A stretch of DNA of 5,479 bases. Source: Clostridiales bacterium (GTDB lineage: Bacteria > Bacillota > Clostridia > Lachnospirales > Lachnospiraceae). Positions 1-5,434 of the stretch are shown here, one piece after another. Position 1 is the first letter of the stretch; every line of letters starts with the position of its first letter. The notes under the pieces were generated by a model that saw nothing but the letters and a program-made list of their open reading frames with translations, did not search any database and was not told where the DNA came from. The translations under genes and the position numbers were made by a program. The DNA is taken from positions 1 through 5,479 of the forward strand of contig JAAZDA010000296.1 in NCBI GenBank assembly GCA_012512995.1, given 5' to 3'.

Positions 1-1166
1 AGCTGGCGGTGAGTCGAACTCGCCGGGTGCAGGCAGCAGGTGCGAGCGTCAGCGACGTGTGTTTCGATGGCTGCGATCTTCAGCCCCTTCATGAATTTCT
101 CAGCTGCGGGACGACCGCCCTTTATACCGAATGAAACAACACCGCAGGTGCCGTTCGGCATATATTTCCTGGCAAGATCGTAATACTTGTCGCCTTCAAG
201 ACCGGGGTATGATATCCAGCTGATTCTGTCATCTGACTCAAGGAACTCTGCAACTGCCAGAGCGTTCTCACAGTGCCTCTTCATGCGGACTTCAAGGCTT
301 TCGAGTCCGATATTGAGAAGAAAAGCATTCTGCGGAGCCTGGATCGATCCGAAATCGCGCATCAACTGAGCTGTCGCCTTCGTGATGAACGCGCCCTCTT
401 TGCCGAATTTTTCAGCATATGTTATTCCGTGATAGCTCTCGTCCGGAGTGCACAGACCCGGGAACTTATCCTTGTGAGCCATCCAGTCAAAATTGCCTGA
501 ATCGACGATAGCACCGCCCACAGCGGAGCCGTGGCCATCCATGTATTTTGTCGTGGAGTGAGTGACAATATCCGCGCCCCATTCGAAGGGACGGCAGTTG
601 ACGGGAGTGGCGAAAGTGTTGTCGACGATGAGCGGCACGCCGTGAGCGTGAGCTGCCTTTGCGAACTTCTCAAAATCGAAGACAGTGAGCGCCGGGTTCG
701 CGATTGTTTCGCCGAATACAGCTTTTGTGTTGGGACGGAAAGCTGCTTCCAGCTCTTCAGCAGTGCAATCAGGCGAAACAAATGTGAAGTCGATTCCCAT
801 CTTGCGCATTGTCACATTGAAAAGGTTGAAGGTCCCGCCGTATATGGACGAGCTGGAAATTATGTGGCTGCCGTTTTCAGCGACATTGAAAGCCGCGAAG
901 AAATTTGCCGCCTGACCGCTTGATGTCAGCATCGCGGCGGTGCCGCCCTCCATATCGCAGATCTTGGCCGCGACCATGTCGTTTGTCGGGTTCTGCAGTC
1001 TTGTGTAGAAATATCCGCTCGCCTCGAGATCAAATAGTTTACCCATATCCTCGCTTGTTTCATAGCGGAAAGTAGTACTCTGAATTATCGGTATTTCGCG
1101 CGGCTCGCCGTTGCCGGGCCTGTAACCGCTCTGAACACATTTTGTTCCGATCCTGAAATCTGACAT
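1..1166 (-). CDS. metY: O-acetylhomoserine sulfhydrylase (O-acetylhomoserine aminocarboxypropyltransferase), C-terminus cut by window edge
   Basis: This is a cytoplasmic PLP enzyme of the Cys/Met metabolism family. It replaces the acetyl group of O-acetyl-L-homoserine with sulfide (or a thiol), giving homocysteine for methionine synthesis. Reading the minus strand from ATG at 1166 gives 388 full codons with no stop. The family is usually about 425-430 residues, so roughly 40 are missing. Visible motifs are YFYTRLQNPT at 52-61 (Tyr54 and Arg56 for the PLP phosphate), TSSGQAA at 81-87, VDNTFATP at 181-188 (Asp182 for the pyridine nitrogen), THSTTKY at 202-208 (Lys207 for the Schiff base) and ADARTCCLHPAS at 372-383 (Arg375 for the substrate carboxylate). 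The last motif favours MetY over cystathionine gamma-synthase or methionine gamma-lyase. The start is set by GGAGGAG at 1179-1173, six bases upstream. It is transcribed divergently from the ABC transporter gene. The reading frame is intact with no damage seen. Confidence 0.95.
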   Translation of the reverse strand, partial: MSDFRIGTKCVQSGYRPGNGEPREIPIIQSTTFRYETSEDMGKLFDLEASGYFYTRLQNPTNDMVAAKICDMEGGTAAMLTSSGQAANFFAAFNVAENGSHIISSSSIYGGTFNLFNVTMRKMGIDFTFVSPDCTAEELEAAFRPNTKAVFGETIANPALTVFDFEKFAKAAHAHGVPLIVDNTFATPVNCRPFEWGADIVTHSTTKYMDGHGSAVGGAIVDSGNFDWMAHKDKFPGLCTPDESYHGITYAEKFGKEGAFITKATAQLMRDFGSIQAPQNAFLLNIGLESLEVRMKRHCENALAVAEFLESDDRISWISYPGLEGDKYYDLARKYMPNGTCGVVSFGIKGGRPAAEKFMKGLKIAAIETHVADARTCCLHPASSTHRQ

Positions 1167-1190
1167 AATTTTCTCCTCCATCCGCAAGAT

Positions 1191-1245
1191 CTTTTTCTTC
1201 TGACTTCATAGTGTAGCAGAATCCGTGGTAAATCGAAAGAAAAAG
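1191..1245. repeat. 9-bp inverted repeat in the divergent metY/ABC intergenic region
   Basis: CTTTTTCTT at 1191-1199 is the exact reverse complement of AAGAAAAAG at 1237-1245. The 37 bp between the arms contain the putative metY -10 element. The arms are low-complexity purine/pyrimidine runs, so chance is a real possibility. If functional, it could be an operator serving both divergent genes. The right arm also overlaps the only purine-rich stretch (1242-1246) that could serve as a Shine-Dalgarno sequence for the transporter gene. Confidence 0.3.
1210..1218 (-). promoter_or_regulatory. Putative extended -10 promoter of metY
   Basis: On the minus strand this reads TGC followed by TACACT, an extended -10 element matching TATAAT at four of six positions. 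No good -35 box lies 16-18 bp upstream; the nearest is TTTCGA. Transcription would start near 1203 and leave a leader of about 37 nt. That is too short for a SAM riboswitch or T-box, so regulation, if any, would be by a DNA-binding protein. This is inferred from pattern only. Confidence 0.35.
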
Positions 1246-1260
1246 GTGTAATGTAAATCT

Positions 1261-2673
1261 ATGACTTTACACAGGGACAAAACGCCCGGATCGTCGGGAA
1301 TTATACATAAATCAAAATCGCCAATGACCTTATGGGCAGTGCTTTTCTGGCTCGTCATATGGCAGATCGCGGGGATGATAATAAACGATAACATTTTCTT
1401 TGTCACTCCGCTTGAAGTCCTGCAAAGGCTCTCCCAGCTTGTATTACAGGGCAGTTTCTGGCTATCGATCGGTTACTCGTTCACGCGGATAATCGCAGGC
1501 TTCTTCCTTGCTGCTGCCATCGGAACTTTGATGGCGATCCTTTCTTCGCGGTCAAAACAAGTTGAAAGCCTTCTGGCTCCTTTGATACTGGTAATAAAAT
1601 CTGTGCCGGTCGTGTCGTTCATAATTCTGGCTCTCATTATTTTTACTTCCAGAAACCTCTCGATCCTGATCTCGTTCATGATGGGACTGCCTGTATTCTA
1701 TTCAAATGTTTTGCAGGGGATAAGGAGCATGGATCCAAAGCTGGACGAGATGGCAACAGTCTTCAGGATTCCGGATCCGCTACGGCTCAGAGATATAGCA
1801 ATGCCGCAGATTTACCCGTATTTTGAGGCGGCCGTCTCCACGGCGGCCGGCCTGTGCTGGAAAGCGGGAGCCGCGGCAGAAGTAATCGGGATACCGGACG
1901 GCTCGATCGGCGAGTATCTCCAGAGAGCCAAGGTCTATCTGGAAACGGCAGACCTTTTTGCCTGGACGATCGTGATAGTCATCTGCTCATTGCTTCTTGA
2001 GAAGCTGAGCCTTCTTGCGGCAAAGCGGGCGGCCACGGCGCTGGAGCGGATACCGGAAAGCCAGACAGATGGGGCAAACAGTGAGCATACTGATTCCAAT
2101 GACATCAAGGTCAATGATCTCGTCAAAACATATGGCACCCTGAAAGTCCTCAACGATTTCAATGCTGTCATTCAAAACGGCAGGGTAACGGCTGTAATGG
2201 CGCCGTCGGGAGTCGGCAAAACAACGCTTCTGCGTATTCTTACAGGACTTGAAGCACCGGACAGCGGACATGTCAGCGGAATGGAGAACAGGAAGATATC
2301 ATATGTTTTTCAGGAGGACAGGCTCCTCGAGAGTTTTGACGCTGTGACAAATGTAAGAATTGTGAGACCGGAGCTTTCAGATGAAGAAGTAAAGACCGCG
2401 CTTGCCGCAGTAGGGCTAAGGGAGAACGCATGCATTATCAGCGAATACTCGGGCGGCATGAAACGAAGGGTCGCAATAGTCAGGGCTCTGATGGCGGACT
2501 GGGACGTGCTGTTTATGGACGAACCGTTCAGGGGCCTCGATGAAATCAGCAGGAAACTTACGATTGACTATATAAGTCAACTGCTGAAAGGACGCACCTG
2601 CGTGCTTGTGACGCACGATCCTGATGAGCCGCAGCTTATGGGTGCAGAAAGCATTATCACTTTGAAAGTATAG
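1261..2673 (+). CDS. Fused ABC transporter permease and ATP-binding protein, NitT/TauT (SsuC-SsuB-like) family
   Basis: This is one 470-residue polypeptide holding both membrane and motor parts of an importer. Residues 24-252 form a BPD-type permease with about six membrane helices (roughly 24-41, 67-93, 105-128, 132-150, 185-207, 232-252). An EAA-like cytoplasmic loop around 163-191 begins EMATVFRIPDP and would dock on the ATPase. A polar linker (253-280) leads to a short ATPase domain (281-470). It has Walker A APSGVGKT (314-321), Q-loop Gln351, signature YSGGM (396-400), Walker B DVLFMDEPF (415-423), a D-loop at 424-427 and switch His452. In this family permease and ATPase are normally separate genes, and no in-frame ATG, GTG or TTG lies between the linker and Walker A. 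The likely role is uptake of a small anion such as a sulfonate; the substrate is not determinable, and a partner binding protein must be encoded elsewhere. The start at 1261 follows an in-frame stop (1249-1251), but the only Shine-Dalgarno candidate, AAAGG at 1242-1246, is 14 bases away. Met22 (1324) is an alternative start without any ribosome site. Confidence 0.9.
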   Translation: MTLHRDKTPGSSGIIHKSKSPMTLWAVLFWLVIWQIAGMIINDNIFFVTPLEVLQRLSQLVLQGSFWLSIGYSFTRIIAGFFLAAAIGTLMAILSSRSKQVESLLAPLILVIKSVPVVSFIILALIIFTSRNLSILISFMMGLPVFYSNVLQGIRSMDPKLDEMATVFRIPDPLRLRDIAMPQIYPYFEAAVSTAAGLCWKAGAAAEVIGIPDGSIGEYLQRAKVYLETADLFAWTIVIVICSLLLEKLSLLAAKRAATALERIPESQTDGANSEHTDSNDIKVNDLVKTYGTLKVLNDFNAVIQNGRVTAVMAPSGVGKTTLLRILTGLEAPDSGHVSGMENRKISYVFQEDRLLESFDAVTNVRIVRPELSDEEVKTALAAVGLRENACIISEYSGGMKRRVAIVRALMADWDVLFMDEPFRGLDEISRKLTIDYISQLLKGRTCVLVTHDPDEPQLMGAESIITLKV

Positions 2674-2681
2674 ACAGAGCA

Positions 2682-2702
2682 ATGCGACAGCGCATGTCGC
2701 AT
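2682..2702. repeat. Perfect 8-bp hairpin between the ABC gene and the yhhN-like gene
   Basis: ATGCGACA (2682-2689) and TGTCGCAT (2695-2702) pair perfectly around the five-base loop GCGCA. It starts 8 bases after the transporter stop and ends 14 bases before the Shine-Dalgarno sequence of the next gene. Neither strand has a T-tract after it, so it is not a classical intrinsic terminator. It could protect the 3' end of the upstream message, mark an RNA processing site that sets expression of the two genes apart, or be an operator. Confidence 0.6.
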
Positions 2703-2728
2703 AAAGGTGCATTGGCAAGGAGGCAGCA

Positions 2729-3388
2729 ATGAGCGGAAGCATTAGCAATATCCTCAACATTATTTTTCTTATAATATTTCTTGAAGCAGCATACATAGAT
2801 TGCCGCAACGCTGAAAGGCACGGCAGAAGATTCCTTAAGCCGGCGCTGATGCCGCTCCTTATCGTTGTATATTGCACTGGCATGATTGAGGCCGGCGGGA
2901 GCGTCAGTGTATTCATGATCCTTGCGCTCGCCTGTGGTTTTGCCGGGGATACGCTGCTCCTTAAGGAAAAATATTTCACGTTCGGTCTTGCAGCGTTCCT
3001 GCTGGAACACATTTTCCTTATAATAGAATTCACACGCGGCATCACTTTCAGCGAGATCCCGGTGATAATCCTGGCGGCGATCGTTCTGTACGCCCTTGCA
3101 GGCTGGCTTATACTGCGCGGACTTCTGCCTGCAATTGACAGGAACATGAAAGCCCCGGTCCTACTTTATATGACCGCAATACTGATGATGAGCTACACAT
3201 CATTGCTGAGGTTCTCACAGACCAGCATGAATTCATTCCTGTGTGCCTTCATCGGTTCGCTCCTTTTCATAACATCGGATTCAATACTTGCGTACAGCGT
3301 TTTTCTTAAGAAAACGGACAGACTGATCATGGAGACATACCTTGCGGCGCAGTTCCTTATCGCCATGGGAATGATCCTTGCGGTATAA
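2729..3388 (+). CDS. YhhN/TMEM86-family integral membrane protein, putative lysoplasmalogenase
   Basis: This is a 219-residue, strongly hydrophobic protein with about eight predicted membrane helices and little outside them. Family hallmarks are Lys37-Pro38 after the first helix, GD at 73-74 followed by LLL, GLAAFLLEH (86-94), GSLLFITSDSILA (176-188) with Asp184, and AQFLIAMG near the end (207-214). Length and layout fit YhhN proteins, usually 200-230 residues. Characterised members of this family (mammalian TMEM86, some bacterial YhhN) hydrolyse the vinyl-ether bond of lysoplasmalogens. Asp74 and Asp184 lie at conserved acidic positions and are plausible catalytic residues (inference). Many anaerobic clostridia contain plasmalogens, so the activity would make sense here, but it is not proven. 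The start is fixed by AAGGAGG at 2717-2723, five bases before the ATG. It lies 55 bp after the transporter gene, with a hairpin between. Confidence 0.85.
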   Translation: MSGSISNILNIIFLIIFLEAAYIDCRNAERHGRRFLKPALMPLLIVVYCTGMIEAGGSVSVFMILALACGFAGDTLLLKEKYFTFGLAAFLLEHIFLIIEFTRGITFSEIPVIILAAIVLYALAGWLILRGLLPAIDRNMKAPVLLYMTAILMMSYTSLLRFSQTSMNSFLCAFIGSLLFITSDSILAYSVFLKKTDRLIMETYLAAQFLIAMGMILAV

Positions 3389-3389
3389 T
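3384..3389 (+). promoter_or_regulatory. Possible -10 box overlapping the yhhN-like stop codon
   Basis: TATAAT, a perfect -10 consensus, spans the TAA stop of the membrane-protein gene. Another -10-like hexamer, TATATT, lies at 3405-3410. Neither has a convincing -35 box at 16-18 bp, nor a TG extension. If real, either would give the acidic-protein and glf genes a promoter of their own with a leader of about 30-50 nt. This is weak evidence. Confidence 0.22.
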
Positions 3390-3445
3390 TAACGGAGTAA
3401 TTCGTATATTGTCAAAGATCAAATATTAAGGGGAGGATTTGATTA

Positions 3446-4060
3446 ATGTTTGGAGACAGACTCAAGAGGCGCATAAATGTTATGCGTGAACTGATCAGGA
3501 AACTTGACGACACAGATTTCGGACTTAAGAGCAGGACGAACGGAAATATAGATCTTCTCACATCATTCAACTGTGACATGCTGATGTATGTGATCTATCT
3601 TTCAGGGAGCGATGGCACTGTTTCAAAGAGCGAGGCTGCTGTCATCAGGAGATATCTGGGGTACGACGTCACTTCTGAGGAACTTGATAAGTACATCGAG
3701 GATCATCAGCTTTCAGTTGAGAGCTATACAGTAGAAATACCGCTCACTCTTCAGGCACTGTGTTTTGCGGACAGAAAGATCTCTGAGCAGCACAATGAGA
3801 AGGTCAGAAATGATGACAGTTATCAGGATGATGATGGAATATATGTGCCGTCAAGCCTGATCCTGCGCGAGATTTATGAGGATCTCGGAGAAGCGGTCGT
3901 CTATAGTGACAACAAAGTCGATGAGGATGAGAATACCGATTACACAACATTCCTTTCGCAGGTAGACGAATATATCATGGATGAGCTCGACATGACTGAG
4001 GACGAGCTGGAGACAAAGAAGGAGATCCTTCTTGAGGACAGTTCCAGGGACGATGGTTAA
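3446..4060 (+). CDS. Acidic soluble protein with TerB-like Asp-rich loops, function unknown
   Basis: I do not recognise a named gene. The 204-residue product has no signal peptide or membrane helix. A basic, helix-like N-terminus (1-20) precedes a helical region with three similar acidic loops: SDGTVSKSE (55-63), ADRKISEQHNE (108-118) and SDNKVDEDE (154-162). The first and third are each followed by a helical stretch (IRRYLGYDVTSEELDKYIED; FLSQVDEYIMDEL). This helix plus D-G/N-x-V/I-S/D-x-x-E pattern resembles TerB/tellurite-resistance-like domains, which bind metal ions in some cases. The last 83 residues hold about 29 Asp/Glu against 5 Lys/Arg. Similar segments occur, as I recall, in N-terminal regions of larger clostridial proteins; that is from memory and not checked. 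The start is set by AAGGGGAGG at 3429-3436, nine bases upstream. The stop codon overlaps the glf ribosome site, so the two genes are probably co-transcribed, but this does not reveal its role. Confidence 0.85.
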   Translation: MFGDRLKRRINVMRELIRKLDDTDFGLKSRTNGNIDLLTSFNCDMLMYVIYLSGSDGTVSKSEAAVIRRYLGYDVTSEELDKYIEDHQLSVESYTVEIPLTLQALCFADRKISEQHNEKVRNDDSYQDDDGIYVPSSLILREIYEDLGEAVVYSDNKVDEDENTDYTTFLSQVDEYIMDELDMTEDELETKKEILLEDSSRDDG

Positions 4061-4065
4061 GGAGA
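4059..4065 (+). promoter_or_regulatory. glf Shine-Dalgarno sequence overlapping the upstream stop codon
   Basis: AAGGAGA begins within the TAA (4058-4060) that ends the acidic-protein gene and lies four bases before the glf ATG at 4070. Ribosomes finishing the upstream gene would reach this site directly, so translation of the two genes is probably coupled. There is no room for an independent glf promoter outside the upstream coding sequence. Confidence 0.8.
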
Positions 4066-4069
4066 TGTT

Positions 4070-5290
4070 ATGAATTACGATTATCTAATAGTCGGCGCCG
4101 GTCTGTACGGCGCCGTATTTGCGCATGAAGCGGCACTTCGCGGCAAAACATGTTTTGTCATCGATCGCCGTGATCACATCGCAGGCAACATTTATACCGA
4201 GGATGTGAATGGCATACATGTACACCGTTATGGTGCGCATATTTTCCACACATCGGACAAAGAAGTATGGGATTATGTGAATCAGTTCGCGGATTTCAAT
4301 AACTATGTGAATTCTCCGGTCGCGAGATGGAAGGATGAGCTATATAACCTGCCATTCAATATGAATACTTTCTCAAAAATGTGGGGGATAAAGACCCCGG
4401 CCGAGGCTCAGGAGATCATAGATAAACAGCGCGATGAGGCGCGGCAGAGTATAGCCGGCGGTGATAAGGATTATGTGCCGAAGAATCTGGAAGAACAGGC
4501 GCTTCTCCTTGCCGGCAGTGACATATATGAGAAACTGATCAAAAGTTACACGGAGAAACAGTGGGGAAGACCCTGCACAGAACTTCCGTCTTTTATTATC
4601 AGAAGACTGCCGTTCAGAATGATATATGACAACAACTATTTTAATGACAGATATCAGGGAATCCCGATCGGGGGATATACCGCGCTCATTGAAAAGCTGC
4701 TCGGCGACACGCCTGTGAAGACGGGCGTCGATTTCATTAAGGCTGTGGAAGACCTCTCTGTGAGTGAGTTCGGAGGCTGCGAGGAGCAGACCCCGGTGAG
4801 CAACGGCCCCGGATGGCGCATGGGTGAAAACACATTCAGCAATGTACTTTATACAGGCCTTATAGATGAGTTTTTCCATTTCTGCTACGGACCGCTCGAG
4901 TACCGCTCGCTCCGCTTTGAGACTGAGGAAATGCCGGACGTAGACAATTTCCAGGGCAATGCCGTGGTGAATTACACAGAGAAGGAAATCCCATACACGA
5001 GGATCATAGAGCACAAATGGTTCGAGTTCGGAAGAAATTCAGTGACAGGTGAGCCGATCCACGGGACAGTCGTCACCAAGGAGTATCCGAGGACCTGGGC
5101 GCGCGGTGACGAGCCATATTATCCGGTAAATAATGATAAGAATGACGCGTTATATAAAAAGTACAGCGAACTGGCGGCAACGCGTCCGAACGTGATGTTC
5201 GGCGGCCGTCTCGGCCAGTACCGTTATCTCGACATGGACAAGGTCGTGAGGCTTGCGCTGGATACAGCGAAAAGTCAAATATACTCTTGA
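4070..5290 (+). CDS. glf: UDP-galactopyranose mutase
   Basis: This cytoplasmic flavoenzyme interconverts UDP-galactopyranose and UDP-galactofuranose, the donor for galactofuranose in cell-surface glycans. The 406-residue product matches the E. coli enzyme almost throughout. Seen are the FAD Rossmann motif VGAGLYGAVFA (8-18), an acidic ribose-binding end near Asp32, HRYGAHIFHT (52-61), LPFNMNTF (94-101), YTEKQWG (160-166), FIIRRLP (175-181) with the active-site Arg, DNNYFNDRYQGIPIGGY (187-203), LEYRSLRFET (276-285), VTKEYP (335-340), DEPYYPV (347-353) and GGRLGQYRYLDMD (378-390) with the substrate- and FAD-contacting residues. It exceeds the common 365-380 residues through about 23 extra residues around 228-257 and smaller insertions near 122-135 and 321-333. 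All catalytic motifs remain, so it should be active. The start is given by AAGGAGA at 4059-4065. No galactofuranosyltransferase or glycan cluster is visible nearby. Confidence 0.97.
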   Translation: MNYDYLIVGAGLYGAVFAHEAALRGKTCFVIDRRDHIAGNIYTEDVNGIHVHRYGAHIFHTSDKEVWDYVNQFADFNNYVNSPVARWKDELYNLPFNMNTFSKMWGIKTPAEAQEIIDKQRDEARQSIAGGDKDYVPKNLEEQALLLAGSDIYEKLIKSYTEKQWGRPCTELPSFIIRRLPFRMIYDNNYFNDRYQGIPIGGYTALIEKLLGDTPVKTGVDFIKAVEDLSVSEFGGCEEQTPVSNGPGWRMGENTFSNVLYTGLIDEFFHFCYGPLEYRSLRFETEEMPDVDNFQGNAVVNYTEKEIPYTRIIEHKWFEFGRNSVTGEPIHGTVVTKEYPRTWARGDEPYYPVNNDKNDALYKKYSELAATRPNVMFGGRLGQYRYLDMDKVVRLALDTAKSQIYS

Positions 5291-5316
5291 CTCACGGACA
5301 GCGTATGTGTTAGATT
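5287..5316 (+). promoter_or_regulatory. Probable promoter of the rpmG operon, overlapping the glf stop codon
   Basis: TTGACT (5287-5292, five of six -35 bases) is followed after 18 bp by TAGATT (5311-5316, four of six). TGT just before it gives an extended -10. The -35 box includes the glf TGA stop. Transcription would start near 5323, leaving a leader of about 110 nt before rpmG. It is the best promoter pattern in the window, and the only convincing one found upstream of rpmG. Confidence 0.6.
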
Positions 5317-5324
5317 AGTAGGGC

Positions 5325-5348
5325 AGAGCCAGCCGGCTCTTTTGTTTT
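5325..5348 (+). terminator. Intrinsic terminator after glf
   Basis: AGAGCC (5325-5330) pairs perfectly with GGCTCT (5335-5340) around the loop AGCC. TTTGTTTT follows directly. A GC-rich six-pair stem with a T-tract 35 bp beyond the glf stop is a typical rho-independent terminator for the upstream genes. It lies downstream of the proposed rpmG start point. Confidence 0.8.
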
Positions 5349-5362
5349 GGTGTTTATGAGTT

Positions 5363-5402
5363 CGGGCCCGGCGGCGGAAAACGCAGAAATTTAGCGGGTT
5401 CG
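5363..5402 (+). promoter_or_regulatory. Possible structured leader upstream of rpmG
   Basis: CGGGCCCG (5363-5370) can pair over eight positions, two of them G-U, with CGGGTTCG (5395-5402). A small inner stem GCG/CGC (5374-5376 with 5382-5384) closes a GAAAA loop. This would form in RNA only. CGGGCCCG is also self-complementary, so the fold is uncertain. It resembles no leader that I can name. Confidence 0.3.
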
Positions 5403-5434
5403 TGCTATCAGAAACTATATGGAGGACAATTGAT

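Noticed and set aside
187..923. Open frames on the plus strand (187-369, 273-500, 531-923, 685-915) and another minus frame (422-781)
   Set aside because: They lie inside metY, whose minus-strand frame is continuous and rich in family motifs. They show no recognisable protein and no ribosome sites.
1167..1260. SAM riboswitch or T-box leader for metY
   Set aside because: The gap is only 94 bp and shows none of the paired elements or the conserved T-box motif.
2041..2210. Internal translation start giving a separate ATPase
   Set aside because: No in-frame ATG, GTG or TTG lies between the linker and Walker A. ATG triplets there are out of frame.
2682..2702. Intrinsic terminator after the transporter gene
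   Set aside because: The stem is good, but neither strand has a T-tract following it.
2416..3147. 243-residue minus-strand frame spanning the transporter end and the yhhN-like gene
   Set aside because: It overlaps two well-supported plus-strand genes and the hairpin gap. The translation looks like antisense of membrane-protein codons and matches no family that I know.
4373..5014. 213-residue minus-strand frame inside glf
   Set aside because: It is antisense to a fully conserved glf reading frame and lacks family resemblance.
5403..5411. Extended -10-like TGCTATCAG as the rpmG promoter
   Set aside because: No -35 box lies at suitable spacing, and transcription would begin almost on the ribosome site. 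The 5287-5316 promoter is much better.
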